NCBI GenBank assembly: GCA_964023275.1
Contig: OZ029916.1
Coordinates: forward strand, 44,244,080 to 44,308,079
DNA: 64,000 bases
Origin: Norana najaformis
Taxonomy: Eukaryota; Annelida; Clitellata; Crassiclitellata; Hormogastridae
Direction: 5' to 3'
The translations under genes and the position numbers were made by a program. This document shows, piece by piece, positions 44,935 to 62,512 of this stretch. The notes below the pieces were generated by a model, which saw nothing but the letters and a program-made list of their open reading frames with translations, was not told where the DNA came from and did no database searches. Each line of letters opens with the position of its first letter. Position 1 is the stretch's first letter.

Positions 44935-45245
44935 AGAAAGTGCAAAGAAGACTTACCAATAAGATTTGAGATTATCAAGATATGAGATATGAAGAAAGCT
45001 TGAGAAGGTGTGGGCTAACAACATTGGAAAGAAGAAGGGGCGGAGGATGCCTGATTGAAACTCATAAGACTATCACTGGGAAGGAGATATTGCAATGGGA
45101 GATGTTCTTTGAATTAGCACCCAGCAAGGTGACTTGAGGTCACAGATAACCGACAGGAGCTTCACGGCAGAAAGTCTTCAGTGTAAGAGTTGTACTGTAA
45201 CTTGTGGATGGTTTTAATGATGGTGTGTCTCAATGCACACTGTAA
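44935..45245 (+). pseudogene. LINE reverse-transcriptase C-terminal relic
   Basis: Reads RYEESLRRCGLTTLERRR, then LIETHKTITGKE and WEMFFELAPSK. It is the sister of 8255-8560, at the equivalent place upstream of copy 4, and better preserved there. Confidence 0.78.
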
Positions 45246-45289
45246 TAGCTTGTAACAGGAAGCTGGGAAGGATTGGCTATTAAGAATTC

Positions 45290-45675
45290 CGGTAATTTAC
45301 AGTGGTTGTCAACTTCTAACCACTTATTGGCTATGTTATGTTATGCTATATTATGTCAGCATTTTCAATGGCTAGCCTAATGTCACTGAACTCCACACGA
45401 TGCAATCTTCGGCTGCAAGGCTTTTGTACAGATATCCGCGTATGTACAGACTGACCGAAACGTTATATAAACTTACTATACACGCACGAAGTATATATGT
45501 GTATATGCGTCATGTACTTCCATGCGACGAGTTGGACTACGTATAAGTAATTAAGTATAACGTTTTCTGTGAACTCAAACGCGCTTGCGCATTATCTTTT
45601 GCATCGACCTGTCTCGCGACACCGTGGCTGAACGAGACAGTGTGCATAAATCAGAACTTGCAAAGTCATCATAGC
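45290..45675. repeat. Upstream duplicated block of copy 4 (matches parts of 8580-10010)
   Basis: Shares CAATGGCTAGCCTAA, CGTCATGTACTT(T/C)CATGCGACGAGTTGGACTAC (45508) and CTGTCTCGCGACACCGTGGC with the DNA before copy 2, but lacks the 1-kb foldback core. Confidence 0.7.
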
Positions 45676-46163
45676 ATTCTTCAAGGCTAGCGTATTCTAT
45701 ATATACGCGATATGATCTCGAACTTCTGATTCACAAACATACAAGGTTTTGGAGGTTCAATATCTAGAGACAAGGTCTTGTGAGATTCTCAGTTGAAAAC
45801 CACTTCAAACGCCGCTCTGAATAGCGTTGACTGTGCACTAAAAGCAGTGCTACAAAGCTTTTCAACACTGACGTTTACTTTTTGTGAGTACCGCTAAGTT
45901 TTGGCTTTGGGTTTTAAACTGTAATCAGTTTTATTATGATGTACATAGGCTGTTTGTTAGATTTAGTGGACAGATATCAGGTCGTTCAGACAGCCACCGG
46001 TTTTATTCGGAAATACGTTATGGAGCGGGATATCTGTAGTTAGACGACCACCGGAAAGTCATTATGTATGTAAGCGCCCTGACTGTTTTCGTAAATTTTA
46101 GGTTTGGGCCCTTGTGCCTATTTATGTAAGAGTATAGATTAAAAATAGCATTATTTTCTGTAG
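45676..46163 (+). promoter_or_regulatory. Conserved 5' flank of copy 4
   Basis: Paralogous to the flanks of copies 1-3. A donor-like GTGAGT starts at 45885 and acceptor-like CTGTAG ends at 46163. The promoter and leader intron are inferred from conservation among paralogues only. Confidence 0.4.
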
Positions 46164-46182
46164 AACTCTCTGACGGCTGGAA

Positions 46183-51495
<5,313 letters not shown>

Positions 51496-52530
51496 CGAGG
51501 CAGAACGTCAGTCTGGCAGCTGAAGTGTCGCCATGGAACCATCTTCACTATCCCTATTCTCCAACATACATTTTAGAGACTGATATTTTCAGGCACAAGA
51601 ATTAAGTGATGATCTCCTGCAACATTCAGTTGTGCTTATGCTTGAATGTGCAGTTATTATGTATCGATTTTAGCACCATGTTTAAATCTAGTGAATACTT
51701 ACTTTGGTACAAGGCTAAACATTTGGGACTTAATTCGTTGAATGGCACTCGTAAGACCTAAAATTTTGGTGACAAGGGCGCGGGCATGTAAATTTTGTTG
51801 TCTAAACACTGCTGTTGTTCTCCTTAACGAGTTGTAGATCACATGGTTGCATCCGTGTCCTCTGAGAGTACAGTAAGAATGTGGCATGCATTGATCGTCT
51901 TATCAATATGAAATGGAGAAGTAGACATAGTCCATATCGACCTAGATATTCATGTATTTGGAGAAGGAAACGTTTTCAGTAGTTGACGACCCGTTGTTGT
52001 TGAGGAAAATGCTAACTTAATGATGACCGAATGTTCACAGGTCTTAAGTTGACACCCAAACGCACCACCTGCATTCTATGGCTTAATTCAAATCGAGCCC
52101 AATAACATGTAGATAAAGGAAATGCTGTTCTGCAGTTTGATTGCTGTTGCTACGTTTACCCTTAAGCTAAAAGATCATTCATTGCCAAGACCATGACTGC
52201 CTCTGTTGAGATAGGCGTATAAAAGAAGTGAGCGAGTGAATTACACAACGATACTCTCTTTGGTTATACATTTCTCGCAATGATGCTGAAACATAGCTCT
52301 CTAACAGCTCTAAAAAATGTCTCAAGAAAAGCGGGACATGTTTCTCGAGCTTTTTGGCGGTAAAATTCTAATACTAAGCTGAAAACTGTTTGAGAAGGAC
52401 GGTTCAAAGCACGACTAAGCACAATGCATCCGAATCGCTTTACGGCAGCACGGAACCAACTCGACCCGGCAGAATTGAAACAGGAAAAATGAGCGCCCAG
52501 TTGCCTATATTAAGTGTCTTGATGCATACA
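51496..52530. repeat. 3' flank of copy 4 shared with copies 1-3
   Basis: Non-coding duplicated block, recognisable through GGCATGCATTGATCGTC (also in copy 1) and ACGGCAGCACGGAACCAAC near 52441. Homology fades about 52530. Confidence 0.65.
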
Positions 52531-52879
52531 TACTACCTAGCCTAGGCAGAGGTTTCGTGACGTACCGAAAGGCGCTATATTCACTGTCTAGACACGTTCA
52601 TACATGCACAATATACTTAATATTATTCTTATAACTCGAGGTAAGCGTAATTTATTATGAGAGAAAGAATTACCAGAAGACTAAAAGCGACACCTTGATC
52701 GTTTATTATTGTTATTACCATCATCTGCTCGAGCCCGCTATCTATTTTCCTTAGGGATTCCAGTCAAAACTGAGACTCACATTCTCAAAATTTCTTACTC
52801 TGATCCATCCAATCCGAAACCTTGCCATATCTCTCACTGTAAACACGGCCCACCGTAACAGTTCCTGTCTCCTCTTATT

Positions 52880-52958
52880 TGTCTCCCTCCCTCTCCCTCC
52901 CTCTCTCTCTCTATCTATCTCTATCTATCTATCTATCAATCTATCTATCTATATATCT
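52880..52958. repeat. (CT)n/(CTAT)n microsatellite
   Basis: CTCTCTCT passing into CTATCTATCTAT. Confidence 0.9.
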
Positions 52959-53009
52959 GGTTTTCTGGACTTTGATCTTTCATGGCATCTTCGGACAACC
53001 CCCATAACT

Positions 53010-53090
53010 TGACGCAACGCTCGTGAATAAGCTGATTCCCTGTACTTAATTTTTGAATAGCGCGTTAGAAATCAATTTTTGGTTAGGATT
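53010..53090 (+). repeat. SINE-like family C copy
   Basis: GACGCAACGCTCGTGAATAAGC, CTGTACTTAATTTTTGAATAGCG, then TTAGAAATC, running into (ATT)n. Confidence 0.55.
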
Positions 53091-53157
53091 ATTATTATTA
53101 TTATTTACCCAAGGTAGAGATGATATTATTATTATTACTTTGTGCTTATACTTATAC

Positions 53158-53210
<53 letters not shown>

Positions 53211-53214
53211 TATG
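53087..53214. repeat. (ATT)n microsatellite between two SINE-like copies
   Basis: ATT runs with a short unique interruption (53105-53160), lying between the tail of a family C copy and the tail of a minus-strand family A SINE. Confidence 0.9.
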
Positions 53215-53215
53215 C

Positions 53216-53398
53216 ATTATTAAGCGCTGATATCCACTAGCAATTCACTAGTCGATGGCGCTGAGCAACTGCAGGTGATGGATTTGCTCAGGGTCCCGAC
53301 GTTGGCCCTCGCAGTAAACATGTTTAGGAAGGTTCGAACCTGTATACTGAGCGTTAGAAGCCGAGGCGAACTCTCAAACCATTCAGCTACCGTGTCAC
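53216..53398 (-). mobile_element. tRNA-derived SINE (family A), minus strand
   Basis: The reverse complement gives a tRNA-like head (TAGCTGAATGGTTTGAGAG, then CAGGTTCGAACCTTCC, a good B box) and the family tail (AGCGCCATCGACTAGTG, TATCAGCGCTTA). Confidence 0.75.
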
Positions 53399-54630
53399 AA
53401 CATCTACGTCAAAATTGTCAATATCCTCGTCAATAGTAATTAAGCTCAAAATTTTTAGACACGGTAAATTTGAAAGGTAGTAAATACTGATAATAAAGAC
53501 ACGTCGGGCTTTAGGCCATATGCCTGACCTCGCTACCATCATCAACTGCGGCCATGTGACAGCTTATAAGTGTAGACTCATACGGCTCAGGCAGTAACTG
53601 ACTGATAGGCAGGTCTTCTTCGGTTGGGTCAAGCACTTACAACAAAGCCCGAGCAGATAGCGAACTCAACGCCAGGTAGGACGGGCAAAGTTTACCGAAC
53701 GCCGCTCTGCTGCACACATTTAAACCACAACCTTCGCTTACGTTGCCTGTATATAGTAAGGGATACAGTCAACGCGACTTGACATTTTTTACAGCAGCGA
53801 ATAACGAAGATATAAGTTACGTCTGATTACTAGGCCTTCCTCGTTGGTTTTACAGAGGCGCAGTTGTTGCTGTTTGCATTCGTCCAATCGGCAGAAGCGT
53901 TGAGACTCAGGTGAACCCAACTGTGCTTAAAATAACCTAGACAGGCCTATTGATTTTAACTGTGTTCATGGTCTGTTCAACAGATCGACGAAGGTGTTAG
54001 AAGAATGGTTTGCAAGCGATGGCTGAATGCGCTGTAACTGCATGGAATTGTTGATAGTTCATAAATACTTCACAGAAAATCTATCCGCATTGGTAGCTAA
54101 ATCTTGCCAGTTTTAAAAATATGTCAGGACAGTTTTAAAGTTTTTATGCACTCGTTTGATTTTTGCGACTTACACGTATGCTGGTGGCATAATTTTTGTT
54201 ACTTCTGAGTTTCTATATTTTAAGCTAGTACAGGTTGTTAATATATAATTTTATAATAAGCTTCCGTGTATAATAATGAGGACAACAAAACATACTGTGG
54301 GAAAAAACGATCTAGAAAAGATATGTACCTAATCGAGTTCAGAAACTCAGTACACGCAACAAAGGCAGAACAAAAGGGACCTCTCTGTCTGCCTGTCTGT
54401 GTGTCTGTCTGTCAGTCAGCCAGTCTGTCTGTTTGTCCGTTTGTTTGCATGTATGTCTACATGTCTGTCTGCATCCTATCTCTTCTTCGTCGTAAATTAA
54501 TCTCTTTATATTCGCTATGGTGCTCTTGAAAAGAGAACACCTCCAACTGAGTACCTTACAAATTACTAGGCTTGACTAAGCCTGCGTTCTCAGTTGTTCT
54601 TCAATTTTTCACTCGTCCCTGCTTTAGCCT
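53399..54630. other. Intergenic stretch between copies 4 and 5
   Basis: No gene is recognised. A TGTCTGTCTG-rich patch (54380-54475) produces the only longer open frame, which looks like simple-sequence noise. Confidence 0.4.
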
Positions 54631-54720
54631 ACCTGCGTGAATGGCTGAGAGGTTAAGATCTGGGACATGTATTTGCGCTGAGCAACTGCGTGCTAAGGAC
54701 TAGCTGAAGATCCCTACACA
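54631..54720 (+). mobile_element. Partial tRNA-derived SINE head (family A)
   Basis: CTGCGTGAATGGCTGAGAGG, then TTTGCGCTGAGCAACTGCG, which matches the minus-strand copy at 53216. The B box is poor. Confidence 0.4.
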
Positions 54721-55310
54721 GAAACCGCCTCCTACCCGCACTCGCCTCGTTATAAGATTCTTTATCATTGATCCAAGTACCGACTTCTGGGACGTTATTC
54801 TCATGTTATTAAGAACGCTCAAGCCCGCTGACTACCCAGTCACACAACCGCACAGCTTAGCCATTGTCGAAGTCGTTATTATCGTCAAAATCATCATCAC
54901 CTTTCTTGTATGAATTCAATCATTTTTGTTTGTTGATCCCACAAAAAATAGATATTGACACAGATACAAGTTAAGCATGAATTATACAGGTTACTGTGGT
55001 ACAAATGACAGACCCAAAAGGCACCAGAGTCCCGCTCAGTTAGTGCCCCTATTACCAAACAAGGCAGCTGGCGACAAAGGACAAGCGAATATTTAATATC
55101 GTTTAACTAAAGGAAATAACTAAAAGAAAAGACAATGGATCATATTTATAACCTAATAGACAAAGAATGAAATGCATGAACTAAAAAATGTACAACTCTT
55201 ATAGTGGTTTAGGATGGCTTGTCATAAAATGCATGTATAGTGTGGCATGAAGTGACGCTATACGATTGGGGAGTCATGTATGCTTTATTGGAATCATTTT
55301 TGCGTACAGT
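54721..55310. other. 5' flank of copy 5
   Basis: Not alignable with the flanks of copies 1-4, except that an acceptor-like GTACAG (ending 55309) followed by TGTCTGA sits just before the ATG, as in the other copies. A 5' UTR exon upstream is likely but not located. Confidence 0.4.
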
Positions 55311-55316
55311 GTCTGA

Positions 55317-57725
55317 ATGATGGATCCGGAAGACGCAGATTACAAATGTTCACTGACCCCCTACAGTCTGGAGAAGGCAATGAAGGAGTTGAACGAGGAC
55401 CCTAAACAACGGATGGGTCAGGTTCAGGCTCTGCGCAAATGGATCAAGGAACAGCCACACCTAGTCTGTAGGACAGGTAGGTCTCTGTTAAAATAGACCA
55501 AATCATTAATTCTAACAGTATTTTTTATCTGTCCGCCTGGCCTCCGATGAAATGGCGAATCCAGGATTGCTTCTGTGTGTGGTAAGGACATTTCTAGAGG
55601 GGCGTGACATTCAGGCAGTTAACCATGTAAGTGTCTGGTCTGAGGGGCGCTGGCATATCGCCACCGCACTTATAGCTAAATCCGCCACTGTTCCTAGTTA
55701 TCACACATTTTGAAATATAATTAGCCCTGACTGCTCAAGACAGACCCGGAATTTGAGCCCGGGCAACACAGGTATAAACCCGGCTTGTTAGCTGTGCGGC
55801 CAGCATGTCAATTCACTCATCACCTTCTGCCTCGCACCAAATTACTTCATCAATAGTGTACTTAACTTTCAGTCTTTTACTCCTCTCAAGTTCTGTTCTT
55901 TCCAGGTCAGCTTTATCCGTCGGCCAATAATAGGGTCAAACTGTGAAATTGAACTATAAGTACTTGTACTACGGCCGGTTGCCTCCGTTTAACTATGTCC
56001 CCTTTGACTATGGAGCAAGTGTCCTAAGATTTTACACTCCGATGGTATAAAATACACTTAATTCGTGTTTCCAAGTCGCCCAATGTATGTTTAAAGTCTA
56101 CCCAGTGGTATTCTTAGTCGCCCAATGTATGTTTAAAGTCTACCCAGTGGTATTCTACTCGTAGTAGACACGGAACATCTACCTTTTAATTCTTCCCTCT
56201 TCCTTCGACAGGTCGATCGATTTAAAACTATGTGACACAAGGCCAGAAACATGCAGTAATAAGTCATTGTCACTCTGCTTTAACGATTCTTCGGTCTGTT
56301 TCACTGTCACTTCTCGTCGAAAACGTGCTTTCTTATTGTCTCGTTGGCCCTGCTCCATCATACCTTAGAGACTTCTGCATTTCGGTCTCCTTGGTTCCGG
56401 GCCGTAGCACTCTCTACTCGGCTGCCCTGGGACTCGTGACTGCCCGTCGTATGCGCACTGATACAGATCAGTCCATAAGCTTTGCCATTGTCGAACCTTC
56501 CAGCTGGAATCGCCTTTACCGGACAGCTGCAGCTCGTGCTCATCAATTATCCCTTCCTCAGTTTTGCAAGCTTCCGAAGTCTGTTTTATTTGACAGTGGT
56601 CCCACTGTTTCGGGGCAGGAGCTCACCAGGGGTTGTTCTTGAAGTGACGCTTTACAAATGCCAGATTACAATTACAATAGCAATTACGATGCCCCACATA
56701 CTTGTACATCTGACACTAGCGAATTAAAGTGAAGAGCATTGTCTCTCAAACGTCAGACGTAACGAAGTAAAAGTAGAGCAAAATTGTTGAAATAACGAGT
56801 TACAAGTAAAGGTATTCCAATTTTAAAAGATTTAGTTACAAGATAAAGTACCAAAACTGTTACTTAAGTAAAGTAACACATAACTTTAGTTTGCTACTTA
56901 TCAGCACGACTGCATGGTTGGTCGGCCGATCGATCTACTAGACAATAATTGCATACCGGCGTTCTAGCTTATTTCTGATGCTAGCAGACATTATTGACTA
57001 CTCGAACGACTTTTGATTCAGAAGTTTTACTTTGAAGCCGTTATCAGTTGATACGTTGTGCTTCATGAAAATGGCTCAATATAAAGGTCAACTAGATACA
57101 GTGTAAGTCTAGATAAGTGTGTGAATTTTGCTATTTCTGGCAGACACCAAGTTTCTGTTGGCGATGCTTCGAAGAGCCAAGTTCAGTCAGCTCCAAGCCA
57201 GGCAATTGATCGAGAACATCCTAACAGCGATGACCCTCTTCCCAGATTACATGTCCAATATCGACATACAGGACCCAGGGGTCCTCGCATTCATCGAAAA
57301 AGGGTCAGTACAACGTGCATACCTACATGTCATACGCCTGTATTCTAGCCTGGCAGGCCTAAATGAAAAGGAATCGAGGCCCAGAGTATGGCAAAACGCC
57401 AACTCTAATTTAATCTGGAAACTTTTATAGCGAAATTATCTTTATGAAAATACATCAATCGATGTTTTTTCAAAACAAAACTGCATTTCGAAACAGCAAT
57501 CTCTTGGACAGAACCAGTCGAGACCAGTGGACAAACTATATCCTACGAATTATGAAACAGACAAATCTATGGTGCCGTAGCTTAACATGAAACACCAGAA
57601 AGTAACTAAGTAGCTTATGCACAAGCATTTGCAACAAACATGAGTAAGTGGTTTACTTCATAGTAGCGATAATGATGACGATGATCACGACGATAAAGAC
57701 GATGATGATAACGTTACCAATGACA

Positions 57726-57759
<34 letters not shown>

Positions 57760-60700
57760 CTATGATGATGATGATGATGACTATATTGATGATGATGACG
57801 ATGAGCATGATTATGATGATGAGCATGATTATGATGATGACTATGATGATGATCATGATCATCATCATGATGATGATGATCATGATCATGATCATGATGA
57901 CGACCTCGACGACGACGATGATGAGAGAAAGAACCAGTAAATTTCCTGTTCTGCTTTGTGGCTGCGAGACAAGAACAACCACGGGAGCCTGAATAAGAAA
58001 CTATAACCTTGAAGATCTTGAGGCTCTCTCATCTGGACCATAATAAAAACGACAACTCCGGTCTCTTCTATAGTCAGCAGAAGCACAATCTGCTTCTTCT
58101 TTGCACTTGTTTGTTAACCCATTCGTTTCTCTGTTTTTGTTTTTAGAATTCTCGTCTATTTACCTACGACAGACAAAGAGGGAAGAAAAATTGCTATTAT
58201 GCGCCCAGGTCTTTTCGCTCATTTTACTCTAATTTCCTTCAGTTAACTGAATCATCCAATCTAATAACTTCTATGGCACCGTTATCATAATACCCATGGC
58301 AAAATTCGATGGTCGCTTCAAGTGAAATCGTAATCATAGTTATAATCAATTGGGGAAGTGGCGGATTTAGCTATAGGCGCCAGGTCTTTCGCACAGGTCT
58401 CCCCCTGAGCCCCTCTGGGTTATATGCCGGCACTCCTCAGACCAGACCCTTTCATGGTGAACTGTCTGAAGGTCTGAGCATTGGTTTATAGAGCTTTTTC
58501 TTGACCTCTCGATAGCACTCAGAGTCTATGCATGCGCTTATCTCAAAATAGGCCGTGTTAGAATACTGTGTTTTACATGCTTAGTTGTGTGTATTACACG
58601 TTTTGAATGCATTTAAATTTTCCTATTAAATTTATGTTTGTCTGGTACTCGGGTCCGTTATTATGGAACTCTTCCTGGTGTAACGACAAAAAGTCAATTT
58701 ACAGTTGAGCTTAAACGTTTCTTGTTCTATTTGCATGATCACTGAATGTGATAACAGTTTGGCAGTGTACCTGTTTTGCTTTTCTCGCTTTTTTTGCTTG
58801 GCAAGTAAAAATAACTCATTAGATTGTAAATTAAACAAGCCGCAAGTGATACGGGAACAACCCTCAGTTAGGCGGGTCAACGATTCTAAGTTTTAGTTGA
58901 ATAAATTCAAAATGCTTGTTGTTAACTGTTGTTGATTTAATAAATGGATCAGTCAATCTCTGCACATTTAACATCGTTTGTGTTTTCTTGTGTGGTGAAG
59001 GTTACATGGACCTGGACGACCCCCTGCTCAATCCAGTCAATCAGATCAAGTGCAGCATCGGAGTGGGTGAAATGATTCGGGAGACAGATGAGAATATATG
59101 TGTCAACGGATGGATCTTCGTCGTCGATTGCACTGGATTCGGTCCAAAGCACCTGACGCGAATGCCTATGGATCTGCATCGGAAAATGTCCAAAATATTT
59201 CAAGTAAAACTTAATTCTAAAATACATGTATTTGCGACATTCTTCGATCACTGTATCACTCGATTGAAAGTGTTAAAAATCGCTATATAAATGCAGTGAT
59301 AGCATATACACACATGCACATGCTTAGCTACTGCCACATGCTCATATGTACGTATGTATATACAGAGGTGTATGTATATATGTAGGTAGGTAGGTATATA
59401 GGCATGCATAGGATAGGTACTGTATGTGGGGCTTGATAGCGGATTGGTTAGAGCGCTCGGCTAGTAACGCCGAGAGTACGGGTTCGAGTCTCCTATAAGA
59501 CGGTTATTGTGTAGGGACCTTGAGCTAGTTCTTCACTCATATTTCTAAGCGTCATCGATTGATACTTAGCCATTAGATAATGGCGCTTAATTAATGCAAA
59601 TATAATGTATGCATGTGCGCAGCTATGTTTGCATTATGTACTTATATATGTTATTTGTATGATAACAGAATTAGGCGACCAAATGTCAAATGCCATAAAT
59701 TCATAAAGGCATACGTCTACTGTGTCCACCTCTGAATCAGCCAGCCACCACGTAAAAGGCATTATCTATTTCTTATGTAGGATTCGAACCCTGAGCGCGT
59801 GAAGGCCTTTCACTACTACAACACAGGAGCCATATTTGAGGTGTTGATGTCGATGGTGAAGCAGTTCATGAAGAAGAAACACCAGGAGAGGGTAATCATA
59901 TTATTTGAGCGACATCTCATCGCCGCTGCCACCGTCACCATCACCATCATCATAACCACCACCACTGCCGCCTGAATACAGAAACAATCAATAAGCTTTC
60001 TCTCAATTTTTCTTTATAGTCGAAAGTTCGTTATTTTTCCTCTCGTCTTCGCTTTTACTTTCTGTATATGTCTGTCTGTTTGTCTGTCTGTATGTATGTC
60101 TGTCCGCCTGTCTATCTTTCTATCTATTCACATGTCTATCTTTCGCTCTGTCTTTCTAGAGTCCTTTCGTTCTATTAACTGTCTATTTTCCTTCCCTGTT
60201 TTCTGTTTCGTCATTTAATTCATAGTTTCTCTTTATCTTTCAATCTTACTTCCTTACTTCTTCGTTTTTTTACTCCCACTCGTTCTCGTCCCCACTGTGA
60301 TATACTTATGTTGCTTTGCGATGTATATCCTTTTACTTACGCTGCATTCCTGTAGGTCCGAGTACATGACACAATGGAGTCTCTGTATAAGGCGATTCCA
60401 ATGGAACTGTGGCCAGATGAGTATTTACCTGATGACTACAAAGGACCATCCGCTGGTTCCATCGATAGCATCCAAGGTCAGTCGGTGACTTACGACTTTC
60501 AGATTTTAGAAATTTCGACATGGCTTCTCTAACGGTTTCCGATTTTTGACTGCGGTTCACTTGAAGCGACCATCAGCTGATGCCTTGGGCGTTATGATAA
60601 CAGCGCTATAGAAGTCATCATTTTCGATTAGATTAGATTGCATTAAAGATACAGTGCACTATTCTTCTTAATAAGGTCCTGCACTCACATCATACCAAAA

Positions 60701-61593
60701 TCCTGCATCCCACCAAACCCTTTCTCATAAATCAACTACCAATATACGAAACCTTCGCCATTCAGTCTGATCTAGTCAATGCATTGCAGTCCCACTAAAT
60801 CCCTATCCATTGGGTAGGTAGCTATCTCAGTTAAGGCTTTGGTCACGGCGCCTTTGAGCAAGATGAAGGTGGTTCCCATATCGATTGTGATCAAATTTAG
60901 CAGATTTCCATATCAAGCCATCACGGTCCGTGCATGGGGAGTAAAGTGGCATCGCTTCCATTCAAGGGGCCGCCGCACTGAAAGATCTCACCAATACCTT
61001 CACTTTAAACGAATAGGGTATAGGCAATACGATCGCTGTAGAAAAACATGCACATACATATACAACCCAGTTATTCAAGCCTGTAAAATCGTATTCTCGA
61101 AATTTCTACAGCGCCCAGCGAAAGCTAAGTCGAGGTGATCAGCTTATTCAATCCAATAGTATCCAGTCTGACCATATATTATCTTGACTAATCCTACAAA
61201 ATTCCGTAGCCAGTATATCCTCGATACAACAATAGATTATACTCTTCATTTGGGTTTGACAGAATTTACTGATTAGATCCATGAGAATAAGGTGTATTTG
61301 AAATGTCAACACTCCTGAAAACAGATAGGCCTAACTTAAAACAGTTAACATATTCCACTTCATTAAGGGAGTTAAGGTCTTCATTAGGCCCCCTTTTGCA
61401 TAATTTGTGTATAGCATGTCACACATATGATTCGGATTTCTTCGTTTTAGCGGCTATGAAGAAACGGATGATGGACCCAGCGACGAGGAAACGAATCCTG
61501 GAGAAGACGAGCGACCGATACAAAATCGACGAGAGCAAGAGACCAGTGGACCCAACACCCAACGAATCGTTCAGGAAACTGAACCTAGACTAG
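55317..61593 (+). CDS. CRAL-TRIO lipid-transfer protein, copy 5 (most diverged paralogue)
   Basis: Exons 55317-55476, 57144-57303, 58147-58208, 59001-59203, 59781-59891, 60356-60476 and 61451-61593 use the same phases as copies 1-4. They encode 319 residues from the first of two adjacent ATGs (55317), or 318 from the second (55320), which aligns with the start of the other copies. An in-frame TGA directly precedes 55317. Key motifs persist: KELNEDPKQR, LRKWIKEQPH, FLLAMLRRAKFSQL, VVDCTGFG, NPERVKAFHYYNTG, PMELWPDEYLPDDYKGP and a C-terminal FRKLNLD. Synonymous and amino-acid differences are far more numerous than among copies 1-4, and the introns are not recognisably shared. Copy 5 is therefore the best model of the single-copy ancestor. 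Intron 1 contains a MITE-like repeat and a LINE 3' fragment, intron 2 an ATG/GAT microsatellite, and intron 4 a tRNA-derived SINE. Confidence 0.88.
55550..55690. mobile_element. MITE-like element with CAGTGGCGGAT-type ends, intron 1 of copy 5
   Basis: The left end AAATGGCGAATCCAGG and right end TAGCTAAATCCGCCACTG are imperfect inverted repeats of the hAT-MITE type at 22010. A related copy lies in reverse orientation at 58355-58450. No clear target duplication. Confidence 0.5.
56325..56690 (+). pseudogene. 5'-truncated LINE 3' fragment, intron 1 of copy 5
   Basis: Same family as 31496-32098: LIVSLALLHHTL-equivalent DNA, CCTTAGAGACTTCTGCATTTC, an open frame with APSYLRDFCISVSLVPGRS and SWNRLYR, and the 3' end GACGCTTTACAAATGCCAGATTACAATTACAA. 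Confidence 0.85.
57663..57925. repeat. (ATG/GAT/GAC)n degenerate microsatellite, intron 2 of copy 5
   Basis: Long triplet repeat with GATCATGATCATCATCATGAT palindromic stretches. It creates spurious Met/Thr/Ile-rich frames on both strands. Confidence 0.95.
58260..58345 (-). repeat. SINE-like family B copy, minus strand, intron 3 of copy 5
   Basis: TATGGCACCGTTATCATAATA and GATGGTCGCTTCAAGTGAAATCG, the reverse complement of the type at 60548. Confidence 0.55.
58355..58450. repeat. Reverse-oriented copy of the 55550 MITE-like repeat
   Basis: AGTGGCGGATTTAGCTATA, then TATGCCGGC and CTCAGACCAGAC, matching the reverse complement of 55620-55690. Confidence 0.5.
58640..58745 (+). pseudogene. LINE polymerase C-terminal relic, intron 3 of copy 5
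   Basis: TRTRVRYYGTL-like DNA reads SGPLLWNSS, then in the next frame LPGVTTKSQFTVELKRFLF. This is the common LINE C-terminal GP.LWN.LP...K.S...F...LK motif. Confidence 0.55.
59428..59590 (+). mobile_element. tRNA-derived SINE (family A), best copy, intron 4 of copy 5
   Basis: The head is GGGGCTTGATAGCGG, ATTGGTTAGAGCGC (A-box region), CGCCGAGAGTAC, then a near-consensus B box GGGTTCGAGTCTCC. The tail is AGCGTCATCGATTGATAC, TTAGATAATGGCGCTTAA. No paired acceptor stem, so it is not a functional tRNA gene. Confidence 0.8.
60545..60615 (+). repeat. SINE-like family B copy, intron 6 of copy 5
   Basis: GACTGCGGTTCACTTGAAGCG, ACCATCAGCTGATGCCTTGGGCG, ACAGCGCTATAGAAG. Confidence 0.55.
61090..61150 (-). 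repeat. SINE-like family C copy, minus strand, intron 6 of copy 5
   Basis: GAAATTTCTACAGCGCCCAGCG, AAAGCTAAGTCG, GATCAGCTTATTC, the reverse complement of the 50020 type. Confidence 0.55.
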
Positions 61594-61831
61594 TTAATTC
61601 ACTTGTTAATCACTAGTTAGACTAGTTAATAAGCGGCCAAGATGCGGAGTTATTCAAATACTTTACAAACTGTATAATATATAACCTATGTAGTCTGCGT
61701 CCTACATTTCAGCACTGAATACTTTTCATTAGGCGATTCCAGATCATGGCGGTAAGATGGCCGGGAGCCCCAGCTATCATATTTTGGTTGGCATTAAATG
61801 GCTAACATCGGCTCAACTATAACCATGTCTG

Positions 61832-62140
61832 ATATTCTCTGTATGTATGTATGTATGTTTGTATGTACGCATGCATGCTTGTATGTGTGTATATATGTGT
61901 ATATGTACGTATGTACTTACGTATGTATATATGTATATGTGTATAATAATTTTCAACTTCTAATGTATGTATGTATGTATATATGTATCTATGCATATAG
62001 GCCTACGTACTGCACGTACGTTTGTGTGCATATATGCATCCATGTATGCATTTGTATGTAGGGTCTATGTATCTATGTATGCATATATGCATGTAAACAT
62101 TTATATATGTATGTACATGTATTTATATATGTATCATGTA
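61832..62140. repeat. (TATG)n-derived degenerate microsatellite
   Basis: TATGTATG with frequent TAC, GCA and TATATA variants. Met/Tyr/Val/Cys-rich frames here are artefacts. Confidence 0.9.
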
Positions 62141-62149
62141 TCAGGAGAT

Positions 62150-62380
62150 TTATTAAGTGCCTTTTCCTCGCGAAGGCGCTCTACCGTTGCGTAAACTGAA
62201 TATCCTTAGCGCAGTTGTCTACACAGGACACGGATTGTTGTGATTCAACTGAAGGCCAAAGTGGCTGATGCGTTATTCCACTGGCTTCAATCCAACAGCC
62301 CAATCGATGCAGGCAAGCCGTCTTCTGCCATCTGACCTCCCTGTGACCGGCGCGCATAATAAGTGCTTTAAATAAATAAA
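62150..62380. other. Possible short interspersed element between two TATG repeats
   Basis: Moderately GC-rich unique segment ending GGCGCGCATAATAAGTGC, TTTAAATAAATAAATG, which looks like a SINE tail. It is bounded by TATG microsatellite on both sides. Family unknown. Confidence 0.35.
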
Positions 62381-62512
62381 TGTATATGTGTGTATGTGTG
62401 TATGTACGCACGAATGCATGTATATATGTGTAGGCTTACGTACTGTACGTACGTATGTATACGTATATATATATATTTATGCATATATGTATGTATGTGT
62501 GTATGTAGGGTC
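62381..62512. repeat. (TATG)n-derived degenerate microsatellite
   Basis: Second TATG/TACG array, like 61832-62140. Confidence 0.85.

Noticed and set aside
57648..57992. Overlapping Met/Thr-rich and Ile/Val-rich open frames on both strands
   Set aside because: Produced entirely by the ATG/GAT microsatellite inside intron 2 of copy 5.
59428..59500. Possible tRNA gene with a good B box
   Set aside because: No pairing acceptor stem and the tail matches a dispersed SINE family.
61798..62194. Cys/Tyr/Val-rich frames that could pass for secreted peptides
   Set aside because: Low-complexity TATG repeat; no signal peptide or stable composition outside the repeat.
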